Made by a program: the position numbers and the translations under genes
In this document: piece after piece, positions 12,701-24,700 of the stretch
Layout: every line of letters begins with the position of its first letter
How positions within the stretch are numbered: the stretch's first letter is position 1
The notes under the pieces: model-generated
What the model saw: the letters and a program-made list of their open reading frames with translations, nothing else
Database searches by the model: none
Told to the model about the DNA's origin: nothing
NCBI GenBank assembly: GCA_028583405.1
Contig: CM053247.1
Span: 6,840,058-6,904,057 of the forward strand
Origin: Pogonophryne albipinna
Taxonomy: Eukaryota > Chordata > Actinopteri > Perciformes > Artedidraconidae
Reading direction: 5' to 3'
DNA length: 64,000 bases

Positions 12701-15700
12701 CGGTGCAGGGTTATGGCTAGAAAGGATCCGTCTTGTGTAAAACTCTCGCGAGAGTTTGCGAGTCACGTGGCTGAATGTTTACGTTTGACAGGCAGCCTTT
12801 CAGTTACGATCGTTAACATCAGTGGGCCACAGCAAATGACAGTGAGAAGCTAAACTATCTATTAATTATGTCAATTACAGGGAGTGTGACTGTGTGTGTG
12901 ACTAGCTGGATGCAAACAGGTAAACGCTGTCTTTTGTTTCCCTTGCTTGCTCTTCAAACAGCCGGGGACAGATACTATGTGCCCGTGATAAATAAACACA
13001 CACACACACATATTATTGTAGTTGAGTTTTGACAGCATCAATCAAGCTAGATTTTTTGCCTTAATGGTCTGTTTTCTAATATTTCTGTGTTTCTGAACCA
13101 CGTCTGTGTCTGCATATAATGTTCGTATTTAGTCTCTTGATTTTAAATGGGAATTCAATCATTTGAGTGTTCCCAAATAACCGGTGTTCTGCAGTTTGTG
13201 TGGGCCTACTGTACTGTTGCACAGTTTACTCTTGAAACTATGTCCAGGACAAGGTGTTTGGAAGTTTTGGAAGATTCATAGCTAACCACACTGAAGATTA
13301 TGGAGGTATTGATCAGTTTTCTCATATCTCTAACATCACCAGAAGTCATCATTTAAGGGGTAATTTCTCTAAATGTTCCCCGTGTGGTTTATTCGCCATT
13401 ACAATAGCCCCACCTAAAATAATTTCCACCAGCTGCATCCAGCTCTGATAAAAATAATAAATTGCAACCGTATCTGGTTTTGCATTAGAATCATAATCAT
13501 AAATCCTTTATTTGTCAAACGTTTGCATCGGTCTCTTCATTTTTTCCAGAGCTGTATATCTTGTCAGACAGTATATCTGTGTAGATGCAGAGTAAGACAC
13601 TCACAGGCCCCCACTCTGACACGGTCCAGTGGCGCTCGCAGGGCGGCCCGGTGCAGTTTTTGACGTTTGGTGGTTTGGTCATCAGGTCACATGGTCGGGT
13701 CTCATCAGAGCAGCGGACATCACGGGTCACCTGAGCTTTGCGGCCACATTTAGCAAGGCACTAGAACAAGAAGGGGTACACAGACACACATGTTTCTAAG
13801 TTATTACTTCTGTCTGGGCAAGAAAGTCAAATATCTATTTTATTTTACCAAAGATTTCAATATCCATACTGGCACGATATTGTGGGGTTAACTATTGGTG
13901 CTTTCAAGGAATATTAAAGGTCCCATGCACTGTTCGAAATGGGGGGGAGCCAGGGGGAGTTTGGCTCCCCTGAAGGCCGACTTTGAGATAAATAGGGGGA
14001 GCCCAAAACAATCGTGCATATTTGTGTCACACAGATTAGAAATGTTGAGTTTCTGTAAATAAAAGTTCTTGAAATAAATAATAGTCATTGTTCATTACGG
14101 TTTCTGAATATTTGTTTTATATTTATGAATATTTCTGGGCGTTGCCATCTGTACGTGGCGGCGCAGCATTTTTTACGCTACTTACGTTGCTATGGTTACG
14201 GCAGGCGATGCTGGCGATGCTGGCGCGGTATTTGATATTTTCATACTGATATTTTGTTTAACTCTGGCTTTGTAATAAAAAATATGGCGAAACGAAAACA
14301 GCCAAGCCTCGCAGCTTTTGGATTCACAAGCAAAGAAGCGACGGAGTCTAAAAATGACAACGTGAACGGAATAACTTTTAGCTGGCCGGCTGTAAGCAGC
14401 GTTAGGGTCGAGTTTGACAGCTCCACACCGAGGGAGAGGCCTGCCGATGCGGAGCCTGAAGAGGCTTCAACAACGGCCACAGCCGCCGGCGCCACGTGCA
14501 CTAGCGAACCTGACGATGCCCATGACCTGCCTTTTAACTGGACACAGAAAATATGGAGTGAGTGGAATGAAAGGTATCCATGGCTTTTCAAAAAAAATTA
14601 AAAATGTGGATGTGAGATTTGCAAAGAGACAAAAAGTAGCCTATATTGATCTCCCTGCCGCTCGCAAAAAAATCCACCTGAGTGCACCTTTCACAAGAAT
14701 GGATTCAGGGAAAAGTCAGCAGTGATCAACAGAATAACCTGCGGAAAAAGATTTCTAAGCACCATAAGAGCCAGGCACACGAAAAAATGATCGAGATTTC
14801 GGAGATGAGAAAAAATATGTCCTACCAAACAGGTAAGCCTATTGGCAATCAATGTTGATCTAATGCAGGAAACATATACATCTTTCAGGTCTGCCTATAT
14901 GATTGCCAAAAAAATAAATAAATAGGGCTCCCCCGAAAGCAAATGGGTCAACCTTCAAAGTACACCCTGTAGGGAGTAAAACTCTAACACAGAAAAGACC
15001 TCCCCAAAACGCCTCGTTGGAGATTTCTCATTTACTTCCTGGGTATCGCTACGTAGGGATACCCAGTAGCCACACCCAGAGCTATGGCCGCACCCTCTGC
15101 CAGCCTTTCACGAAACAAAGCTTCCCAAACCTTTCAACGATTCATGTCGGATATGTACAGCGTAGGGCACTGAAGAACGATGCTGTTCCTACTTTGTTTG
15201 GACCAGCGGGAGATTCGGGTACACAACCTGTAAGTATTCATTGTTGTTTGTGCATTTATGATGTTTAAAACAAACAAGGTATCTACCACGACTGTTTAAA
15301 TGGGTAAACGTTTTTCGGGCCACTACGTTGGGATCGCGGAGAAATGCTCTCCGCAGACCCATTCTCACAGCGTTATAAACCTTTTTCTTACTCAATATCA
15401 AGCCACACTTATTGTTTTTACTTCGGCTGTGAGTGTTTGTGCTGCTCAGGATGAGTTTCGCTTGTTCTCGCTGTATCTGTATCGCCGCACACGGAAGCCT
15501 GTCTCGCTGCTCCTCGCGAGCAGCTGCGAGCAGCAATGCGACTCTCACGTCACGTGACCAATCAGAGCACACTGGGCTCACAGGGAGAGGGGGGGGCAGG
15601 AACTCCAACAAGCCGTTTAGGACAGAGAGTGAATACCGGTGAATACCATGGTGAATACACATACTTTACAGAGATGCTGTGAGAAACCAATGTGAGTTTG

Positions 15701-18700
15701 GAAAATTACACAATATAAATCTATTTTAGTATACCTCAATAATGGAATTATGATCAGTAGAAATGGCCATGACACAAAAATATTTTTGATAAATAATTAT
15801 CAGAAATGTTGTTAAAAGGGCTGAAAAAGCAAATAATAGAACAGTTCACTGAAGAAAAGGATTCTGACACTTGATTAAATGTATCTTATTTTTATAAATT
15901 CATTTTGTAAATAAATCCTTCTTATCTTTTTTAATTCATCTTGTATTAACCGCATTTAAAACAAGTATGTTAAATTCAGTGACGTGCGGTGAGGTTCATG
16001 GCTGGTGAGGCACTGACTCTTTCAGAGTCAGATTTACAAATATTATATATTTTGACCTTAAAGGTGGCGGGGTAGGTAATTTTGGAGAAACCAGCTCGAG
16101 TGCGCTAGAATTTGAAAATACAGAGCCCCTCCTCCAACACACACGAACGCGCACATGACCAATGAGGGCACGAGATAAGTTTGTGCACAGATGGAAGGCT
16201 GACAGGCAGGTTATTTTAGCCGGGCTGGCTAAAATGAGTGGTCGTGCTTTTTACAGTACTACGGCTTCCACAGATGAAATGTTTTTATGTATTTTTTGTC
16301 AAAGCACTTAAGACATTCATTGCTATCGGGATGTTAAGAGCATTCCATGGAATATAACAAAAAGTGTATCTCGAGACGGTTTCTCAAACTTACCTACCCC
16401 ACCTTTCATCGAAATATTCTGTTATTTTCAAAAGCTTTTTTAGTCTGATGCTTCGATTCATTTTAAACAGACCGTTCAACAAAAGGATACCCTAAATCTA
16501 AATATTAGATTGTTCTCTCTTAGTAAGATCCCATTTTCATTACAAATGTGGTCTTACCTTGACTTGAAGATGAAGTCCATGCTATCCTTCTGGACAACAA
16601 TCTTTATTACTTTTTTGTAAAAGTCCTCCTTATCTCCCTCTAGTTTCAAAAGCCTAGCTTGTTGTTGCGTCTACCGTCTCTGCGTAGAATAACAGTAGCA
16701 ACAAGAACCTGTGGGCTCACTTGCGCCCCCTGCAGTGCGGCAGAGGTTGTGGCTGCCTCCCCTGGTGCTTTTTTCATTGCCGTTGTATGATGAGACCAGC
16801 GAGCCTAAATATCATATATACGTGAAATAAGTTATTTAGAGAATATGGATGGCGAGGATAACTGTAATAAAGGGATCTACAAACATTACATTGGTGACAT
16901 ACAGTGAGATGGTGCAGGCATGCGCTTAGGGCCCGCTTTCCAGACAGTTTCTGTGGGGTGACGCATTCTGAGGTGAGGCAGAGCTCATCTGTGCCTCACC
17001 TTACCACACAGTAACTGGCTTGAGCACGCTCACAAAATAAGTGCCCGCGCTAAATTAGTGCCCGCGCTCCAGCAAGTTACTGTGGGCTTACGAGAGGCAG
17101 AGCTCGTCCCTGCCTCACTTCTCAATCTCATCGCTCCCCGTAGTTGTAGCGGAGCTCGGCAAATTAGCCGATTTTGACTATAAAAAGGGATTGGAATCAT
17201 ACAGAAATCACATTTACAACACAGATCAGTGGACACATTATATTATTATTATTATTATTATTTGTATTATTATTCCTTTTTTCCGTTACATTGGAGAATG
17301 ACAAGTGAGGCTCTGCCTCACCTGCCTCCCCTGACCGCACGTCGCTGGTTAAATTCAATGGAAAGTTGGCAAAAATACGTTAATGATGCTTACGGTTGTT
17401 CAGCAGGATAATCTGCACATATTTACTCCAATTTTATGATTTTTGAAGAGTAAATACAAACTCCAGATGTAAAATGCTACATGATGGTCGCATGACTTCA
17501 CGTAACCATCGCTAAGCCAAATGTGGCTAATGTTTGGCGTGATGACATTTAGTAACCTCATAATAGTCACACGTGTGCAACCGCTGTTTTAAAAAGGTAC
17601 ATAGAAGCTTCAAGAATGCACATTTGGGGTACTGTGGTATTTTATGTAGAACAATATGTGGAAAATGAACGGATCCAATCAAAAACACATTTAAAAAAAA
17701 ATATATATTGTCAGAAAATTGTACAATGCTAACTATATCCGGGTTTTAGGACTCATTCCTGCAGCACAAAAACACCTCTTTGTTAATGTTCTCCTCATAT
17801 TTCAAGCGCTTTCGCAGCAGGGGAATCATTACAGTCTTATCTGGTACCTCTGTCCACTCGGCCACCTCCCACTGTGGCCCACAGGCGGGGCTCTTGCAGG
17901 GCCGTCTCTCCACAGGTCTCTCCAGGTCGGCCATGGTGCAGAGGTCGCTGTAGACCGAGCTGTCCAGGCCCGGCGAGAGCATCTTCCAACAGCGAACCTG
18001 GCGAAACTGGAAACCCTCCCCGCAAGTCCTCGAGCACTCGCTCCAGCTGCTCGGCTCCCATCTGAAACACCACATTCATCCTATCTCATCAAGGCTCTGT
18101 ACAGTTACATTCAGATTGTATGATTGCAAGAAATATATCTGGCACAATAAAATGTTTCATTGCACCTGGGCGGACATTCCCTCCCAATACAGAAGTCGTG
18201 GACCGGCTCCGGTTTGGTCAAAGAGTCACAGTACATGTCGTGCACCTCGATGCCATCATAGCGGATACATGTGACGAAGGATTTTGACACTCCTGGATTG
18301 TGAGCAAAAGAAAATGATTTGTATAGCACATTTTAATCACAAGAAAACTAAATTCTACATGTGATGTTCATGTAAAGGATAATATGCAGCGAGCCTGTCA
18401 ATAAAGTTAAAGGGAACCCGACAGGGTGAGCAGGACCCTGACGCAAAGGTATGGGATCTTGAATCTCCCTGAAAGGATCAAGGTTCAGTCTGTTTACATT
18501 TTCCTGTTAACACGATTCCTCTAGTGTTCCCTAACTGTCTGTTTTCTTCTGCGGATTTCTCTGGATGTTTGTTAACCACTTTCCTTCTCTTGCACTTGTT
18601 TTTCTTTTTCTTCTCTACTAGGGACAGTTTAGCCTTCCACAAATACAAGTATTCCATGGATTTTTTTTTCTGATGGAGAAAGTCAAAACAAAGCTGACGT

Positions 18701-21700
18701 TAAATAGACCGGACCACTTCACTTTCAACTTCCTTCTTCAAAATTGAGCTATCGAAATCGTGTACTCAACTAAGCCGTGTAATAAGGCAAGGCAAGGCAT
18801 TAAAAGAAAAAATACAAGAATAAAATGTACAGTGCAGTTTAAGATATGAATAGTTCAATTAAAAGCAGCGGCAACAAGAAAAGTCTTCGGCCTGGATTTA
18901 AAAGTAGTAAGAGTTGCAGCGGACCTGCAGGACCCTGAAGCAAAGGTAGTTTGTTCCAGATATTTGGAGCATAATAACTGAAAGCTGCTTCTCCATGTTT
19001 AGTTCTGACTCTGACAGAAAGCTGACCAGTCCCTGAAGACCTGAGAGATCTGGATGGTTCATAATTTAGCAGTTGATCAGAAATGTATTTTGGGCCTAAA
19101 CCATTCAAAGCTTTATAAACCAGCAGCAGTATTTTGAAATATATTCTTTGACACAGGAAGCCAGTGTAAAGACTTCAGAACAGGAGTGATGTGATCCACT
19201 TTCTTAGTGTTAGTGAGGACTCGAGCAGCGGCGTTCTGAATCAGCTGCAGCTTTCTAATAGATTTTTTAGTGAGACCTGTGAAGACACCATTACAGTAGT
19301 CGAGTCTACTGAAGATAAAAGCATGGACAAGTTTTTCCAAATCCTGCTGTGACATTAGTCTTTTAATCCTAGATATATTCTTTAGGTGGGGTAGGTCATT
19401 TTGGAGAAACCAGCTCGAGTGCGCTAGAATTTGAAAATACACAGCCGGAAAAAATCTGCCTCTTCCTTCAGACTTCCTTACAGAGCCCCTCCTCCAACAC
19501 ACACAAATGCGCACATGACCAATGAGGGCACGAGATAAGTTTGTGCACGAGATGGAAGGCTGACAGGCAGGTAGGCCATCCAGTTACTTTAGCCGGGCCG
19601 GCTAAAATGATTGGTCGTGCTTTTTACAGTACTACGGCTTCCACGGGTGACATTTTTTCATGGATTTTTTGTCAAAGCACTTAAGATATTCATTGCTATC
19701 GGGATGTTAAGAGCATTCCATGGAATATAACAAAAAATGTATCTCGAGCCGGTTTCTCAAACTTGCCTACCCCACCTTTAATGTGATAGTAGTAGGCTGA
19801 TTTAGTAACTGTTTTAATGTGACTGTTGAAACTCAGGTCAGAGTCCATGACTACACCTAGATTTCTGGCTTTATCTGTTGTTTTGAACATTGCAGACTGA
19901 AGCTCAGCGCTAACTTTTATACATTCTGCCTTGGCTCCAAAAACCATTACCTCAGTTTTATCTTTGTTTAATTGGAGAAAGTTCTGACACATCCAGTCAT
20001 TGATTTGTTCAATGCACTTACTCAGTGTTTGAATTGGAGCATAGTCTCCTGGTGAAATGGTTACGTAAATGTGTGTGTCATCCGCATAACTATGGTAACT
20101 TATTTTGTTGTCTTCATTATCCGATTTAGTGGTAGCATGTAGATCAGGGATCACCAACTACATTTGTCCAAGGGCCAAAATGTATCTAAGAGACACTTTT
20201 GCGGGCCAGCGATTTTTATATGTAGCCCAGAATTTTGAAGTTGTTGACCGGGGGGGGGGGGGGGGGGGGAAGCACGCTCAGGTACTGCGGAGCGCATAAC
20301 GCTTAGCAGACTCTTCACGCTAACAAAGGATCACTTCTCGGCTACTGTCCCGCAGCTCCTGCCTCTCTGTTGGCTACTGCTGCGGAGCGCATAAAGCAGA
20401 CTCTTCACACCGGAGGATCACTTCTTCTTCAAGGCAGGGAAGGCTACGCATTACGCAGTCTACTGTCCCGCAGCTGCTGCCTCTCTGTTGGACTCCGGTA
20501 CTGCACATTACTCACGAGACGTTGTATAAAAAAAAATGAGTGGGGGGCGAACGCACTAACTAACTATGCATGGGGCCCCCTTGGGGGGGTTTCCCGACAT
20601 GTAATTGCCGAAAAAAAAGGGGGTTTCATGTTGTCGTTGCTGTGGACCTTCTTAATCAACCTTCTTTGGGGGCCCCCTTCTGGTCCGGGGCCCCAAGCAG
20701 TTGCCTGCCCAAATGCCGCCCCTGATGGTGACTACCAGTGGCGAACCGTGTCTATCACAACTGGACCTTCTGTAGACACACACACCCGCCGCAGGGTTCT
20801 AGGGTATTCTCTGAACCTTGAAGGCCCTGACGGTTCACCTCTGGTGAACCGTCAGGGCCTGACGGAATAAAGTGAATTATATTAAAAGGTCCCATCATAT
20901 GCTTTTCCGGTTATTACCCATCCTTTTGTGTGTTATGCATAGACTGTATATATAAATGGACGTAGTGTCGACAGTGACGTCGGAGTCTAACTCCCGCCTG
21001 CTCCAAATAAGGGCAAAGAGGCGGAGCCGAGGCGGGACCTGCTGCCACTGAGCTGGAAGCTCCAGAGCTAGCCGAGGCTAACAAGCTAAGCTAACATGCT
21101 CAGCAGTGCTGCTCTGTGATGCTAGCCGGCTAACCTAAGTCTATTGCTCCCGGTCTGCACATTTTACGTTGCTTAAGGTAAGTGAACTTGAAACTATTCA
21201 GCAAAACTTTCCATAATAATCTAAGGTATTGAGATTTGGAATAATACTTCCATACAAATCTATAAATGCCTTCAGGTTTCTAAAATATACAATAGGTTAT
21301 GTGGTAAATTCAACAGTGGACCCAGCAAAGATTCACATTTTTGCATGATTTTAGTTATTGATTTTTTGCTATTACTTAATTATACTTTTAATAAATTAAA
21401 TTCAAGCTTAGTAACGGTAGCTAGTTAGTGCTCTTACCTGTGTGCCTCCTCCACAACCAGACTAAATGTATTGAAATAACAATCTTCATTTTAGGTGCTG
21501 TGCGAATATTGAAGTAACTTGAAAGTTTGAAGTGAAAAGTTAATACAGCGTATTTTTGGTATATTCATTTTAATGACACCTGATATATAAGAGGTGTGTT
21601 GCATCATGTTATCACTAATATATGTGTGGTTTTATACATTCCTGTGTGTTAATAGTTGAAGGAACAAAGTACATTTTTCCTCTTAAATATAGAGAGGTTT

Positions 21701-24700
21701 TTTATATATTCAACAATGTTCCCTTTTTCTTAAAAGTAGATTAGCGCAATAGTCTTTTTCTTCCACTTTTACATATAATCAAAAGGGTGTTTTTTTTGGC
21801 TATTTGTGAGTTCTGTTTTGAGTGAAAGGATTACCCGTTAAGTGTTTTTCAGAAAGCCTTGTTGCAGTTTGAGGCCATGAGTTTCTTAGGTAATCATCAA
21901 TGGTCTTTGCAAAATAACAGGGGAACTCCAAGAGACATTTTCCCCAGATAGAAGGCAGTTACATTCTTGTAGTTAATGATGCATGTCAGGCAGACCTATA
22001 AAAAGGGCCTTGAGAATTGGGTCACACAATTAAGGTCTGAATAAAATGTATGGATTAAATTGTGCTGAGCAATGCCTGTGGTTGCATTCTATAGAGAACC
22101 GCAGTGACGCGTAACCCGGAAGTAAGTTAGCATTTTTAGCACTTCCGGTTCCTTCGTCAAAAAGCAATGCATTTTCTCCATAGGGTTTTGGAAAATAGCT
22201 CGAAATAAGGTCTGTGGTTGACACAAATTTAAGAGATAAATCACGTTTTGTTCTACGACATTAAATACATCAGCAGTGACCCCACTGGTGATTTTTGAAG
22301 AGTTTATGTGTCTGAAAAACGATGGTTGTTACCGAGTGGCTGAATAGGACTACAGAAATTGTCGAGGCCGTTGTACGTCATTACGCCTAACACGTAAACA
22401 CTCCCGCTAAGTTTGTTTCCCCCTGTGTTCTGCTTGAAAGCAAGTACCTGCCTATCTTTAGTATCTGTATATCTATATCTGACCATTAGAATCTGTATTT
22501 TTGAAATTGTCGTTTTTAACACCGTAGTTTTACAAATTATAGAATAATTAATTACCAGTGTTTTCCAATTTTACTCGGCAGTTCGTTTCGTTAGCTAACG
22601 TTAGCTACGCAATGGTTTGTTGCTTTGCTCCGGGTTGCAGCCACAGGTCTTTGCATGAAACGTGCTCGTTCTATCGTTTCCCGGCCAATGTTTTCCAAAG
22701 GAGAGTCTGGATTCGTGCCATGAGGTAAGCTGACGTTACATTTTTGTCCATGTCACGGTGAAATGTAAATGATGGGTAGTGACTGTATCGCCGTTTTAGA
22801 GATGGCGCTGCTGAAAAGACCGCAACATAAGTAAAGATAATGAATACATCCTATTAAAACCTGTGTGTCTTATATGATAAGTCTAATTAGTACAAGCAGC
22901 ATAACGTTTCACCATGTAACTAAAGATTGTAGTCAGGGAAATCAGTTTGACATATTGAACTAATAACAAATCACCTCTGGCTGGCAGAGAACTCTCTGCT
23001 CCATAGCTTCTCTTGGACGTAAAATCACATGCACATTTTACATTTATATTCAATTTAATATTCCATCCCTCACATACTTTTGTATATCTAATAACTTATA
23101 TTTTGTTTTTCTTGTTATGCTGCTGCAACACAAACATTTCCCAAATTGGGATCAATACAGTAATATAACTATTATAATTAGTGTAGCAGCTGACACCTAT
23201 TTTCAATATGGATTAATCTACCATTTATTTCTTTAGTTCAATTTTCATCAATAAAAATTTCAAAATAGTGAAAATGTTCACGAGACAAAGTGCAAGGTTA
23301 TATCTTTAGATGTTTTGTTTTAGCCTATGTACTGTATGTCTTAATGCTCTTATATGTGACGGTGTGACTTCCATGAAACTAATATTTTATATCTTCCCAA
23401 CAGACGAGCTGACAGGAAGCCTAACACTCTAACAACCACAACATTGCAAAGGCGAGTAAATGTAAATTAAAAACGATTCACAATTTTTTTATTTCTTCTT
23501 CTTTCTTGCAGTGAGGTGAAGCTGACCTTGCACTTGGTGCCAGTAAGGATGTTCCTCACGCAGGATGAATGTTTCTCCCTCCTTACTGACACAGAAGCCC
23601 TTGATTTGCAATGCTTCACTAATTGTCATTTCCCTTGCTCCGTAGGGACACTTTACCTCCAGCCAGGGGCGGATCTACGGGGGGGCAGTTGCCCCCCCAC
23701 TGTAGAGCCTTGCCCCCCAAGCTGCCCCCCTAACTTTTGTTTCCCTAAAACTGTACTAAAACAAACCTACACTATTTCCACAAGCTTCTCAAGCAACGAA
23801 ACAAGCATTACATTAGTCAAAAGTGAATCATTTTAAATATCATTTTAGGCCCGTTAAAAAGGCAGCTACGGCCCTGCATTAAACTGCGGAGCGGCTAGGG
23901 TGGATCAGCTTCCCCTGGGAGCATTTCCCCTTCCACTAGTTTTGTTTTTACTAAGGACGAGAGCTTGAAACTAAATATTACTAAAACGCAGCCGCTTGAA
24001 TCGATAGCGTTTAACAGACGGGCGCTGTTTGGGGCGTTACGTTACAAAATACTACGCAGACAGCGCTAGCTGGGAGATCGATCACTTTGCTAAACTATGC
24101 GGTACTATTAAATCCACGTAAACTACACATCACAGCAATGAGGCCAGATCAATGAAACCAGGATACATCCTTTACCGTAAAAACTGGATCTAAACACAGC
24201 TGCCTGTGTGCGTTTGATAAATACTTTCTGATGTTATATTTATGATATGCTACTTATTAGCTACATGGCCCTAACGTGTAAAGTTATACAAGCATTTGTA
24301 GCCTACCAGTGCTTTTCACAAGTAGACTCTTGCAGGCCAGAGTAGCTGGAGTGATTCAACAACAACAAAAATACATATCTGAGAAGTGATCAGGACGAAC
24401 AGAAAGAGGAAAAGATAGTTCACTGAAGAGACCAGGAAGGTCAGAGCAGGAGGAAGAGGAGGAGATGAAGACATTAGTGAAGAAGAAGACATGTAGGCTG
24501 TGAGGATTGGAATAAAGATGAAGTATCAGAAAGAGGGACAGAGGCAGTGATCAGGAGGCAGATGAGACTCCAGCTGGACCACATGGTATGTTCTTATTCT
24601 CCTTATCCATCACAGCAGCTCAATCTAGCAGCTCTTAGTATTGACAAATATTGATTGAAATGTGTTGCTGCACAGGTCACCTTTAGCTCTCTGAAGAGAT

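Noticed and set aside
12287..13500. Complete hAT element
   Set aside because: Only the left end is convincing; no inverse terminus or 8-bp duplication was found.
15189..15662. 157-codon minus-strand open frame
   Set aside because: Antisense to the THAP fragment and the repeat at 15540-15775; best explained as a shadow.
20370..20870. 166-codon plus-strand open frame
   Set aside because: Runs through a patchwork of repeats, poly-G and a perfect hairpin; the composition is not protein-like.
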